From NCBI GenBank assembly GCA_016706865.1, contig JADJIS010000003.1, positions 1-64,000 on the forward strand: a stretch of DNA of 64,000 nucleotides, in the 5' to 3' direction. Position 1 is the stretch's first letter. Each line of letters begins with the position of its first letter. The notes below the pieces were generated by a model, which saw nothing but the letters and a program-made list of their open reading frames with translations, had not been told where the DNA came from and did not search any database. This document shows, piece by piece, positions 18,557 through 27,334 of the stretch. Source of the DNA: Bacteroidota bacterium (lineage in GTDB: Bacteria; Bacteroidota; Bacteroidia; Chitinophagales; BACL12). Position numbers and translations under genes: made by a program.

Positions 18557-18937
18557 TTATTTACGTTTATTTATAGCAAATATCATTGCCGATGATACGA
18601 TGATCATTACAACCGCAGCAATGGTAAGTGTATTTTCTTTTTGGGAAATTCCAATTAAAAGGTCCCCAATAAACATAACCAAAAGGAAAATATATGCTAA
18701 AATCAGCATGGGAGCCGACCTTTTTATTGTTGCAAAAGCGAGTATAAATCCAAGTGCAAATTGCCGGGCAGCCCACATATAAATCAGATATTTTACTCCT
18801 TCTGCTTTAAGGTCGGCATTTTCCATAACCGATTGCGGCGAAAAGCATAACTGTATACTTACCATAAGTTCCAGAATTGCAAATATTCCGGATATGATAA
18901 GTATCCATTTCGGGAGATTTTTTTTTACTTCGGTCAT
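18557..18937 (-). CDS. Four-TM membrane protein of unknown function
   Basis: 126 residues with four predicted helices: 11-31 (ILIISGIFAILELMVSIQL), 51-70 (LIYMWAARQFALGFILAFAT), 75-94 (PMLILAYIFLLVMFIGDLLI) and 102-121. The arrangement resembles small DUF4345-like membrane proteins, but I would not name it. It is upstream of the SRPBCC gene with a 26-base gap and shares its direction, so the two may form an operon. Confidence 0.6.
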   Translation of the reverse strand: MTEVKKNLPKWILIISGIFAILELMVSIQLCFSPQSVMENADLKAEGVKYLIYMWAARQFALGFILAFATIKRSAPMLILAYIFLLVMFIGDLLIGISQKENTLTIAAVVMIIVSSAMIFAINKRK

Positions 18938-19129
18938 GATTTATGGTTTTTTGGTTACTTGGTTTTTATTGCCTGTGCAACTTTTGTAATATCGCGATAG
19001 TCGTTAACCTTCATCGAATAGGGAAGGATATTGAAAAATCGATAATAAAAATACGAAGTTTTGATTTATATGGAATCTAACCTATCTTATAGAGAAAATG
19101 CGGTTGATAATGGTTGCCCTAGAATTTCT

Positions 19130-19516
19130 TCATTGTATAGAGATATTATAAGGAGTTTTAAGTCCCCCAAATAGATTCCGATCAAATAGATCGATTATTT
19201 CCTCAACATTATCCGCTAAAATTGTGTCTCTGTTTTTTGCAATTATAATCACTTCAAATGGGATCTCGTTATCAATTTCTGCTATTGCCGACCCAACCAT
19301 TATCTGTTCTTTGGGTTCTAACTGATAAACATCGAATCCATCTTCCGTTGTACGTATTTTGTTTTTTTCAGTCTTAAAATCAACAGTTTCTTTAACTAAA
19401 ATGGTGGTAGTATCATTCGTGGTGTTTGTAACTGTAATTAAATAATATGGGTCGCAACTTGAAAACATAATTGGGAAAGTAAAAATTAACAGAATTGTAA
19501 TGATTTTTAGGTGCAT
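19130..19516 (-). CDS. Small lipoprotein of unknown function
   Basis: The start at 19516 (MHLKIITILLIFTFPIMFSSC) gives a good signal peptide with a lipobox FSSC, so the mature protein would begin at Cys21. The open frame extends further upstream to 19651, but that part overlaps the antiporter 3' end and is polar, so I do not use it. After the Cys the sequence reads DPYYLITVTNTTNDTTTILV and EPKEQIMVGSAIAEIDNEIP, suggesting a small beta-sandwich. Function unknown; probably in the periplasm or outer membrane. Confidence 0.65.
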   Translation of the reverse strand: MHLKIITILLIFTFPIMFSSCDPYYLITVTNTTNDTTTILVKETVDFKTEKNKIRTTEDGFDVYQLEPKEQIMVGSAIAEIDNEIPFEVIIIAKNRDTILADNVEEIIDLFDRNLFGGLKTPYNISIQ

Positions 19517-19610
19517 AAGGATCAAATTATAGGTTAAACATCTTTTCTGAAAAAATAAACTCCTCGATTTCCACTTCTCGGGCATTGGCGAATGATCTTT
19601 GCGTTCCACT

Positions 19611-20852
19611 TCATTCTTCAGCAACTTTATTTTTCCCAAACAGCCTGGCATAAAACGGTAAACTCACACCGGTTTTTATCATAAAAAATAACCCAACACA
19701 ATACAGTGTGCTGAAAAGAATCACTGAAAAGCAGATGGATTGTATTATAATACCATCTGTATGTCCCTCCTGCAAGGGCAATGTTGCAATAACCGCAGCT
19801 CCTAATCCTTTAGGAATCATTATTGACATTACCGCTTTATCTAACATGGGTGAATCATTGGCAGCTACAATTTTTACTGCAATTATTCTTACTGCAAAAA
19901 GAATAAGTGTTATAAATGCTCCCCACAATAATAAATCAATCCTGTCGATCTGCATTTTGATTCCGATATAAACAAAAAAGAATATTCTCAAAAGAAAAAC
20001 TATTTCGCTAAAAAAATCTCTTTCCTTCTGCGGTAACATTATACTCTTATTCGGAATAATATTTTCCAAAATTTTGGGTTCAAAATATTGAAGATTGCCA
20101 ATTGCAATTCCAAAGGATAAGGCTGTTAACGGTCCGCTGAATTTCAAATATTCCGCTACCCCATATAGAATAAATAAAAAAGCAGGGGTAGAAAAACTCG
20201 TAGTTTTTAATGTGGGAATTTTGCTGATAATAAAAGACCATAAAAATGCACCTCCAATTCCAATAATTAATGCAAGTACAAGAGAAGAAATGAATTGAGA
20301 AATAATGGCACTGGCCTCCATTTCCCCTGTTATCATGAAACCCAGGATTCCAAGGGGAATAGCAAGTGTGAATACATCAGATTCTGCAGATTCCATGATT
20401 AGTGTGGTTGCAGTTTTAGGTTTCACCGCTATTTTTTTTACCAATCCTACTACAACCGCAGAGGATGTTCCTCCAAGGGTAGCTCCAATAAAAAGACAAC
20501 TCACCCAGGACAGGTCGAAAATAATTATACTTAAAATAAACCCTGCAAGCCATGTTATCAGGAAACTCAAAGTTGTAATACCCGCTGATTCCTTGAACGA
20601 AGATTTTATTTCTGATATCTTTAAATCAGTTCCACTTTCAAACAAAATAAATATCAGCACCAGATTACTAAACAAAGGACCCATTTTTCCAAAGGAATCC
20701 GGGTCAACAAATTTAAACACCGGGCCTAACAACATACCAAGTAACATTAGCCCCAACACATCCGGAATACTTTTGCGTTCAAACATTCCGCTCAGGTAAT
20801 GCCCCCAAAAGATGAAAACTCCAATTATAATTATTAGGATGGCTGTTGTCAT
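19611..20852 (-). CDS. Cation/proton antiporter (CPA family)
   Basis: 413 residues with about 12 hydrophobic segments across its full length. The start MTTAILIIIIGVFIFWGHYL and the segments IPDVLGLMLLGMLLGPVFKF, LFIGATLGGTSSAVVVGLVK and ESAESDVFTLAIPLGILGFM match the Na+/H+ exchanger fold; the S-D pair in ESD falls at the ion-binding helix. Only the membrane domain is present, with no TrkA-N/TrkA-C nucleotide-binding tail. It would exchange Na+ or K+ for protons at the inner membrane. The exact ion cannot be told from sequence. No partner gene lies next to it. Confidence 0.8.
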   Translation of the reverse strand: MTTAILIIIIGVFIFWGHYLSGMFERKSIPDVLGLMLLGMLLGPVFKFVDPDSFGKMGPLFSNLVLIFILFESGTDLKISEIKSSFKESAGITTLSFLITWLAGFILSIIIFDLSWVSCLFIGATLGGTSSAVVVGLVKKIAVKPKTATTLIMESAESDVFTLAIPLGILGFMITGEMEASAIISQFISSLVLALIIGIGGAFLWSFIISKIPTLKTTSFSTPAFLFILYGVAEYLKFSGPLTALSFGIAIGNLQYFEPKILENIIPNKSIMLPQKERDFFSEIVFLLRIFFFVYIGIKMQIDRIDLLLWGAFITLILFAVRIIAVKIVAANDSPMLDKAVMSIMIPKGLGAAVIATLPLQEGHTDGIIIQSICFSVILFSTLYCVGLFFMIKTGVSLPFYARLFGKNKVAEE

Positions 20853-21182
20853 AATTTAATAGTGTTTATTTGGCTGAGGCAAAAATAAAACGCATTTACA
20901 AATAAATTCCGGGTATTTTGTGTGGAATTATTTGTACAGTTTATTTGGAGCAGTCAGCATAACGATTTATAATTAACAATTTTCAATGGCGGTTAAGGTA
21001 ATCAAAAAATTATTAATAAAAATGGAAATTTTATAATAAATTATACGGTATAAATCATGATCCGGCTATTTTGCAGAGTTAACTAATCGGAAACTTTATT
21101 AAAAAAAATGATATTTTATTTTATCGGAATCTAATGTAGGAAGGTCGTTGCGTAACTTACACAAATACGCTATAAACTGCAA
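20853..21182. other. Intergenic region, nothing seen
   Basis: About 330 very AT-rich bases upstream of the antiporter gene. It must contain the antiporter promoter on the minus strand, but I could not pick a convincing box. No RNA gene or hairpin was found. Confidence 0.4.
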
Positions 21183-21342
21183 TTAATTAATTTTTGTCAT
21201 GACAGTCTCTCGCACCATATCAGAATAATTTGAAGATACCCATGTGTACATTTTGGCCATCAATTTTTATAATTTCAATTTTTAAAATATCTGTCGGTTT
21301 ACCGTTAATGGGTGTATCAGCTTCTAATATTTTTCTGTCATG
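21183..21342 (-). pseudogene. Fragment of a paralogue of the gene at 23001
   Basis: The stop at 21183-21185 and the next 16 codons read SNYSDMVRETVMTKIN, the same C-terminus as the protein at 23001-23390. Homology at DNA level continues to about 21342, but a two-base deletion breaks the frame. Nothing upstream of 21342 matches. This is a 3' gene fragment left by duplication. Confidence 0.75.
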
Positions 21343-21346
21343 TAAG

Positions 21347-21410
21347 TCTTTTTGCAAATTTTTCATTAAAACCTCATTTTTCTGCATTTTTTGCATGCCA
21401 AATTGTTGTG
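21347..21410. repeat. 64-bp dispersed repeat, copy 1
   Basis: A gapless 64-bp match to 24925-24988 with about seven differences. It begins TCTTTTTGCAAATTTTTC and ends near ATGCCAAATTGTTG. It adjoins the gene fragment at 21183-21342. Confidence 0.75.
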
Positions 21411-21435
21411 TTTCCGCTAAAATAGTTCTATTCTG

Positions 21436-22080
21436 TCAGCCATTTTTGTTCTCTTTTAAGTTTGTAGGCAAAGTCTGTTTCGGGCATCCTTTCGTTTTCT
21501 TGAGATTACCATTCTTCCACTTTTCTATTGTTATACAGTTTCCTTCATTGTCATAATTGATAATTTCACCATTAAGTTTACCTTTTTTGTAATTTTCAGT
21601 TCTCTGTAATGTTCCATTTGAAAAATAAAACTTCCATTGTCCAGAGGGAGTTGGTATAAAATTAAAAGTTGAAATATCTCGCCAATTTAATTCGCATCTA
21701 ATCGTTCCATCATTATAATAACCGGTTTTCTTATAGAGATAACCAGGTGGTTCAAGCTGAAAGGTGTCTTTGACCAGGATACTCTTTTTCAAATTTGTTC
21801 GTATCAAATATTCGCTTTCAATAATATGTGTAAATGTCCCCATTGAGTTGGAGTCAAATGTCAAAATAATTGTATCTCCATAAGTTGTCCATTTTCCTGT
21901 CCAAGTTGGAGTGGGATACACATTACCGCTTTCCGTTAAAACAAAGTTGTTATTTGATTTGATCTCGAGGCAGTGTCCATGAACGATATGCCAATAGCAA
22001 TATTTACCATAAATATTCTCTTGACCATTCGTCGTGAAAGAATATGAAAATAATAGTATAAGAGTTAGTAGTCTAAACAT
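21436..22080 (-). CDS. Secreted MORN-variant repeat protein
   Basis: 214 residues. A signal peptide (MFRLLTLILLFSYSFTTNGQ) is cut near Gly19-Gln20. The first half (ENIYGKYCYWHIVHGHCLEI ... PTWTGKWTTYGDTIILTFDS) looks like a lipocalin-like beta domain. The second half has MORN-type repeats, GYYNDGTIRCELNW, GQWKFYFSNGTLQRTENYKKG and GEIINYDNEGNCITIEKWKNG. Such YwqK-like repeats occur in many Bacteroidota surface or periplasmic proteins and are often mislabelled as antitoxins; no toxin lies nearby. Role unknown. Confidence 0.75.
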   Translation of the reverse strand: MFRLLTLILLFSYSFTTNGQENIYGKYCYWHIVHGHCLEIKSNNNFVLTESGNVYPTPTWTGKWTTYGDTIILTFDSNSMGTFTHIIESEYLIRTNLKKSILVKDTFQLEPPGYLYKKTGYYNDGTIRCELNWRDISTFNFIPTPSGQWKFYFSNGTLQRTENYKKGKLNGEIINYDNEGNCITIEKWKNGNLKKTKGCPKQTLPTNLKENKNG

Positions 22081-22169
22081 AAGGTTGCCAATAATATTAT
22101 AGGTAGTTGGCCAGTGACGGTTTGCGGATTTTGTTATTATCCAATATTTCTCGTGTGAGGCGCCATAAA

Positions 22170-22913
22170 TTATTCAATTCCTATAAGTTCAAGTTTGTTG
22201 TTTTCAAAATCACTCAATCTAAAATACACTGTAATCTTATCACTAGTAAGTATTTTTGCAATCAGGTCATTCATATATTTTGTGTAATATAAATTATATT
22301 CTTTATCGTTAATAGTCAGTATTATTTTAAATTCATCAGAAAATTGAGGATCAGTGTCAATTGCGTATTTATATTTTGAATTTTCAGTCTTATTTGAATA
22401 TTCAATTTTAAAGATCTTGCCATTTTTTTTATCCGAGATCTTCTTAAATTTATGAGCTTCCCATTCAATATCAATTACCTTTTGGTTAATTAGGTCGATT
22501 CCTTTATTTAGTCCATTATGATATTCATCTTTTTCGAAAAAGGGTATCATTTGGTCAAGAATCAGTTGGCATTCACTATCGGAAAGTACCCACTCTAATC
22601 CTAAACCAACTAGAATCTGAAGTCTTTTATCATTTTTTGAAAGAAGAATAATTATGCCGTTATTGATCCCTTTTACTCCTGCCGGATATTTATGAAATAA
22701 TTCCTTTGCATAATCCAATGAAGTTTTTCCGGCTAAATCGATAGTTGTATAAATCAAGGTTTCAACAGTGCTTTTATCCTTTAAAATTTGCAACCTATCC
22801 TCCAAATCAGACACTTCCTTCTCTGTAAAAAATGCTCCATTATCAATAACCACTTGACTTTTTGCTATCAATCCGAAAAAAAACAGAAATATTAATGTTG
22901 TAAAATGTCTCAT
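22170..22913 (-). CDS. Exported TPM-domain protein
   Basis: 247 residues with a signal peptide (MRHFTTLIFLFFFGLIAKSQ). Residues 21-150 form a TPM (TPM_phosphatase, YgcG-like) domain: VVIDNGAFFTEKEVSDLEDR, VETLIYTTIDL, NNGIIILLSKNDKRLQILVG, LSDSECQLILDQMIPFF and GLNKGIDLI. TPM domains are periplasmic or lumenal and are linked to membrane-protein repair. Here no C-terminal membrane helix follows; instead an extra domain of about 90 residues (KIFKIEYSNKTENSKYKYAI ...) ends in LSDFENNKLELIGIE. The extra domain is not recognised. Confidence 0.8.
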   Translation of the reverse strand: MRHFTTLIFLFFFGLIAKSQVVIDNGAFFTEKEVSDLEDRLQILKDKSTVETLIYTTIDLAGKTSLDYAKELFHKYPAGVKGINNGIIILLSKNDKRLQILVGLGLEWVLSDSECQLILDQMIPFFEKDEYHNGLNKGIDLINQKVIDIEWEAHKFKKISDKKNGKIFKIEYSNKTENSKYKYAIDTDPQFSDEFKIILTINDKEYNLYYTKYMNDLIAKILTSDKITVYFRLSDFENNKLELIGIE

Positions 22914-23000
22914 GGTAGGTTTGTTTTATATTGCTATTACAATTTAATATGATCTTAGAAAGTCGTCACCCAGCTTGCACAAGTGCCTTTTAAACCGTCA

Positions 23001-23390
23001 TTAATTAATTTTAGTCATAACGGTTTCACGCACCATATCAGAATAATTTGAAGATAATCTGATGTATACATTTTGGCCATCAATTTTTATAATTTCAATT
23101 GTTAAAACATCTGTCGGTTTACCGTTAATGGGCGTTTCCCCTTCTAACACTTTTCTGTCATGTAACTCAAAAGTACAATCGTCGATCCATATAACCTTAT
23201 ATGATCTTTTAACCTTCAGATACTCATTTGTCTCAATTTGAAGTGTGTCTGTTCGTTCAATTATTGACACAGCCGGTGAATTATCATGTTTCAATTCAAA
23301 TTTACCTGTATGCATTTCTGTACATTTTAACGTTTGCGCTTTTCCGGCCTGAAAGGAAAAGATGATTAGGATTATGAAAAGTTTGTTCAT
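23001..23390 (-). CDS. Small exported protein of unknown function
   Basis: 129 residues. A signal peptide (MNKLFIILIIFSFQAGKAQ) is followed by about 110 residues of beta-rich sequence, with two cysteines (TLKCTEMHTG and WIDDCTFELHD) that could form a disulphide. The pattern C-x-E-x-H-x-G-x-F ... D-C-T-F-E-L resembles small Bacteroidota lipocalin-like or DNA-topoisomerase-like exported proteins, but I cannot name it. A truncated relative lies at 21183-21342. Confidence 0.65.
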   Translation of the reverse strand: MNKLFIILIIFSFQAGKAQTLKCTEMHTGKFELKHDNSPAVSIIERTDTLQIETNEYLKVKRSYKVIWIDDCTFELHDRKVLEGETPINGKPTDVLTIEIIKIDGQNVYIRLSSNYSDMVRETVMTKIN

Positions 23391-23598
23391 GTTTAAAATA
23401 GTTTAGGTTAATGACTCAGAACGTTCCGGGCTTTGCGAAGTGGCGGTATTTGAAGCGCAATGATTCATGATTACTAAAATTATCAAATGGAAATAAAAGT
23501 TTCAGGTTTACGATTCACGCAGTCATTTTGCAAAGCTTTTGTTATAGGATGTGCGGCGGGTAAAGATTTCAATAATTGGAAATTCAAAACCATTTAAT

Positions 23599-24498
23599 TT
23601 AATTAATAAATATTTTTTTCGTTACAAATGTCTGGCGTCCCTTATAAATTTCTACAAAATAATATCCTTTTGGTTTAATGCTCTTATAAATAATACTATT
23701 CTTGCCTGACAAAATTCCTGAAGATATTTTTGCTCCTGATAAATTTAATATTTTATACGAATAATTTTCAGAAATTTCCTGAAATTGAATGAAGACATCG
23801 CTGTTAAATGAATAAATATTGACATTGAAGAGATTAATTTCCTCTAGGTTAACTGTTGACGTGTCTCCAATAGTGTCTCCTGCCAAAATACCGGTATTGC
23901 ACTTTATTTCATATGCATAATCTTTAATTACGAGTGTTCTGCCATTGTCCTTTATATCACATCTAATCCAACCATAATGCAAACAATCCGAGGTGTCTAT
24001 AAAACGAACACCTAAAAAATGATCCAAAACTTCAGGGTACCAGATGCCGCCTTTTGGAAAATAATCGCCATCAGCTTGAATATATCGATATGCCATTACC
24101 TGATAACCTTCATTATAAAATAAAAGGTTATTATTCAATAAACTACCTTCAGCTAGTGCATAAGGCAAATATATCCATGAACCTCCATAAGATGGGCTTA
24201 TGATATGAATTTGTCCGGCAATTGAATTATTAGGGGAAAGAGGACCAACATTTATTACTTCGAAAAAAGAAACATAATTTGAAGAATAAGTTGAAAATGA
24301 CCCAGTTCTATTAATGAAGGCAAAATCATTTGTCCCACTAATGTCCATATCAATTCCAGCGGATTCATTATCACTATCTAACACAATATCCGGATCCATA
24401 TCTGTATAAACAGCCTGTCCCCTGGCATTTTGGTGTAATGCCAGGAAACAAGCTGATAGTGCTGAGTATTGAATTAAATTAAATTTAAATGCTTTCAT
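23599..24498 (-). CDS. T9SS-sorted secreted protein, paralogue 3
   Basis: 299 residues on the opposite strand from paralogues 1 and 2 but with the same plan: signal peptide (FKFNLIQYSALSACFLAL), AVYTDMDPDIVLDSDNES, ISPSYGGSWIYLPYALAEGS, the block DHFLGVRFIDTSDCLHYGWI with LVIKDYAYEIKC, and GILAGDTIGDTSTV. The C-terminus has a T9SS sorting domain (NYSYKILNLSGAKISSG ... KGYYFVEIYKGRQTFVTKKI). It is more distant from the other two than they are from each other and is not part of the tandem duplication. Role unknown; secreted or surface-attached. Confidence 0.75.
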   Translation of the reverse strand: MKAFKFNLIQYSALSACFLALHQNARGQAVYTDMDPDIVLDSDNESAGIDMDISGTNDFAFINRTGSFSTYSSNYVSFFEVINVGPLSPNNSIAGQIHIISPSYGGSWIYLPYALAEGSLLNNNLLFYNEGYQVMAYRYIQADGDYFPKGGIWYPEVLDHFLGVRFIDTSDCLHYGWIRCDIKDNGRTLVIKDYAYEIKCNTGILAGDTIGDTSTVNLEEINLFNVNIYSFNSDVFIQFQEISENYSYKILNLSGAKISSGILSGKNSIIYKSIKPKGYYFVEIYKGRQTFVTKKIFIN

Positions 24499-24924
24499 TC
24501 ATTGTTTTACAAATTGTTTAACAATTGTATTTCGGTCATCAAATTTAATCAAAAATGAAATATTTGTCAATATTAAAATAGAAAGTAAAAGAGTCTGCAA
24601 GTGCAATGCAGTAAAAATGATTTTCATAGTAATTGAATTAAATGTGTCTGTAAAGTAAGCGAAAAATAAGTATCAAATCGAATCAATTAGGAACTGTCAA
24701 AGTCAAAGGTTTTGTTGTCCTGAAGAGATGATGAATATTGCAAAAGCATATCCTATAACAATTAATATACGAAACTACAAAATTTCCACCACCCCTTAAA
24801 TCCCAACATATTCAACCTTCAATCCGCTTTAACCGCTTAACACATATTCGTAAAGCCAATAAAAATTATTTCCGTATTCTAAATACTGAATAAAATATTA
24901 TTAAGAACAATGCTCTCTCCCTAA

Positions 24925-24988
24925 TCTTTTTACAAATTTTTCATTAAAACCTCGTTTTTCTGCATTTTTTGTATGCCAAATTATTGGG
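24925..24988. repeat. 64-bp dispersed repeat, copy 2
   Basis: Gapless partner of 21347-21410, same orientation, about 3.6 kb apart. It lies in intergenic DNA with no gene context. Confidence 0.75.
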
Positions 24989-25044
24989 TTCCCAGAAAAA
25001 TTGGGGTAAATAAACATTTTGTTGGTAGAAAACGTCCGCGTGAA

Positions 25045-25120
25045 GGATTGTAGCGGAAACCCCACAGCCGAGGCACGAGGCGAGGAGTTGCAGCGGAAAG
25101 CCTGACCCGCAGGGGCACGC
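25045..25120. repeat. GC-rich intergenic repeat (GCGGAAA type)
   Basis: Two steps of GTAGCGGAAAC / GCAGCGGAAAGCC separated by about 40 bases in otherwise AT-rich DNA. The 18-base string GATTGTAGCGGAAACCCC recurs exactly at 62226-62243. Confidence 0.65.
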
Positions 25121-25461
25121 CATGAGGAGTTGGCAAGGGCAGTTGGCAGTAGCAGTCACAGTCGCAGTCTCAGTTGGCAGTGGCAGTTGGCAGTTTGTAA
25201 CATTGGAGTATTATAGATCCAAAGGAAAATTTGGGAAACCGGAAAAAGGAGAGAGGAGAAAGGAGAAAGGAGTTTAAATTTCATTCTGAAATTTTGCTAA
25301 ATCATACCTTTTTTTATCCCTTTAAATCCGCCCTATCAGCGTCATCCGCGTTCCCCCTTTTTTTCCATCATTTGTTTTCCGATTCCCCTGTCCCCCCAAC
25401 GTTGAAAACTAAATTCTAAAATTCGCCCAATCTTCTTTTAATTCGCACCTTAATTCCTATT

Positions 25462-26730
25462 ATGAATGTAGATGTATTATTAGGGCTGCAGTGGGGTGAT
25501 GAGGGGAAGGGCAAGGTGGTGGACTATCTTGCGGAACAATATGATGTGGTGGCGCGCTTTCAGGGCGGACCGAATGCCGGACATACCCTTATTTTGAACA
25601 ACGGTGAGAAATTCGTTTTGCACACTATTCCCAGCGGTATCTTTTTGGAAAATTGTATCAACCTGATAGGCGCAGGGGTGGTAATCGACCCTATAACCTT
25701 CCGGATGGAGATAAAAAAACTGGAGGCAGCGGGTGTTTCGGTGGCTAACAGGCTCCTGATAAGCCGGAAGGCGCATTTGATACTTCCTACCCACAAAATG
25801 CTCGACGCAGCCAGCGAGGCTTCTAAAGGCCTGGAGAAAATTGGTTCCACATTGAAGGGAATTGGTCCGGCATACATGGATAAAACCGGTAGAAACGGGC
25901 TTAGGGTTGGCGATATTGAGAGTCCGAATTTTTTGGATAAATACAATAAACTGAAGGAAAAACATTTTCAGTTGTTGAAAAATTATGATGGTGTATCTAT
26001 TGAAGTTCCGAACGAAACGGAGTGGATGGATGCGATAAAACATTTGCAGGACATTCCTTTTGTTGATGGTGAATATTTTTTGCAGGATCAAATTGTTGCG
26101 GGAAAAAGAATTCTTGCGGAAGGTGCGCAAGGTTCGATGTTGGATGTGGATCATGGCACTTATCCTTTTGTTACATCGAGCAATACCATTACCGCCGGAG
26201 TATGTACAGGTTTAGGGGTGGCTCCGCAAAAAATTAAGGAAGTTATTGGTATATCAAAAGCATATTGCACTCGCGTTGGATCAGGACCATTTCCTACCGA
26301 ATTATTTGATGAAACGGGAGAAGAATTACGCAAATTAGGAAATGAATTCGGTGCAACCACAGGGCGACCAAGACGTTGTGGTTGGATAGATATACCGGCG
26401 TTGAAATATGCAATAATTATTAATGGTGTTACACAAATTGCAATTACGAAAATTGATGTGTTAAATACTTTTTCAGAAATTAAAGCATGTGTTGCCTATA
26501 AAATCAATGGCGAGATAACGGATAAATTACCATACGGAATTGTGGACGAAGAAATTGAACCTGTGTATGAAACGTTTAAAGGGTGGAATTGTGATCTTGA
26601 TAATTGTAAAACAAAAGATTCGCTTCCACTCGAGCTAAAAAATTATATTCAGTTTTTAGAATGGGAATTGAAGGTGAAGGTGTCGATGTTGTCGGCGGGG
26701 CCGGAGAGGGAGAAGTTAATTATATTGTGA
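25462..26730 (+). CDS. purA: Adenylosuccinate synthetase
   Basis: PurA joins IMP and aspartate with GTP hydrolysis to form adenylosuccinate, the first committed step from IMP to AMP, in the cytoplasm. 422 residues, full length. The start MNVDVLLGLQWGDEGKGK contains the GTP-binding loop with catalytic Asp13; GGPNAGHT gives catalytic His41. Other blocks are LIGAGVVIDP, GSTLKGIGPAY, LAEGAQGSMLDVDHGTYPFV, TRVGSGPFPTE, GRPRRCGWID and KIDVLNTF. The C-terminus PEREKLIIL is slightly short but complete. It stands alone on the + strand; repeats occupy both flanks. Confidence 0.97.
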   Translation: MNVDVLLGLQWGDEGKGKVVDYLAEQYDVVARFQGGPNAGHTLILNNGEKFVLHTIPSGIFLENCINLIGAGVVIDPITFRMEIKKLEAAGVSVANRLLISRKAHLILPTHKMLDAASEASKGLEKIGSTLKGIGPAYMDKTGRNGLRVGDIESPNFLDKYNKLKEKHFQLLKNYDGVSIEVPNETEWMDAIKHLQDIPFVDGEYFLQDQIVAGKRILAEGAQGSMLDVDHGTYPFVTSSNTITAGVCTGLGVAPQKIKEVIGISKAYCTRVGSGPFPTELFDETGEELRKLGNEFGATTGRPRRCGWIDIPALKYAIIINGVTQIAITKIDVLNTFSEIKACVAYKINGEITDKLPYGIVDEEIEPVYETFKGWNCDLDNCKTKDSLPLELKNYIQFLEWELKVKVSMLSAGPEREKLIIL

Positions 26731-26759
26731 GGATGGAAATTTAGGAAGGGGTCGAGCAT

Positions 26760-27175
26760 ATAGTCGGATTGGAAAAAGGGAGTCACAGTGGGCAGTGGCA
26801 GTAGGCAGTGGCAGTGGGCAGTTTGTAAAAGTGATAATTGTTCCTTCGAGTAGAACTAATTGGAAGATCGAGAGTTAACAGTTGGCAGTGGTAGTTAAGA
26901 GTGGGCAGTCAACAGTGGGCAGTGGGCAGTTTGTAACATTGATGAATGTTCCTTCGAGTAGAACTAATTGGAAGATCGAGAGTTAACAGTTGGCAGAGGC
27001 AGTTAAGAGTGGGCAGTCAACAGTGGGCAGTGGGCAGTTTGTATCATTGATGAATGTTCCTTCGAGTAGAACTAATTGGAAGATCGAGAGTTAACAGTTA
27101 GCAGTGGTAGTTAAGAGTTGGCAGTCAACAGTGGGCAGTGGGCAGTTTGTAACATTGATGAATGTTCCTCCGAAT
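26760..27175. repeat. 108-bp tandem repeat with embedded CAGTGGGCAGT steps
   Basis: The phrase TTCCTTCGAGTAGAACTAAT occurs at 26841, 26949 and 27057, exactly 108 bases apart, and a diverged fourth start (TTCCTCCGA) is at 27165. Each unit ends with runs of GGCAGT-type 6-10 base steps. Before the first unit (26780-26825) only these short steps are present. No open frame crosses the array. It lies between purA and pabB. Confidence 0.9.
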
Positions 27176-27334
27176 TTTAATTTTTCAATCAATTAAAGTT
27201 TTTTTATACTTTTAACTTTATAATGTTTCTCAGGCATGATAATGAAATTCATATGAGAAATTTAAGTTTTATATTACTGTAATTACTTCGCGTAACTTTG
27301 CGTCCTTAGCGCCTTAGTGGCAAAAAAAAATGAT

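Larger units (their letters stand above)
24499..25461. other. Long intergenic region with repeats
   Basis: About 960 bases without a convincing gene. It contains the second copy of a 64-bp dispersed repeat (24925-24988), a GC-rich repeat patch (25045-25120) sharing GATTGTAGCGGAAACCCC with 62226-62243, and a degenerate array of CAGTTGGCAGT-like steps (25130-25195) similar to the arrays downstream of purA. Confidence 0.6.

Noticed and set aside
21436..22080. Antitoxin of a toxin-antitoxin pair (YwqK-like label)
   Set aside because: The protein has a signal peptide and MORN-type repeats, and no toxin-like gene adjoins it.
25480..26154. Long reverse frame opposite purA
   Set aside because: It is an antisense shadow of a highly conserved gene; its translation has low-complexity His/Arg/Leu composition and no family resemblance.
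26760..27175. CRISPR-like array
   Set aside because: The 108-base units are contiguous and nearly identical along their whole length; there are no unique spacers, and no cas genes are in the window.
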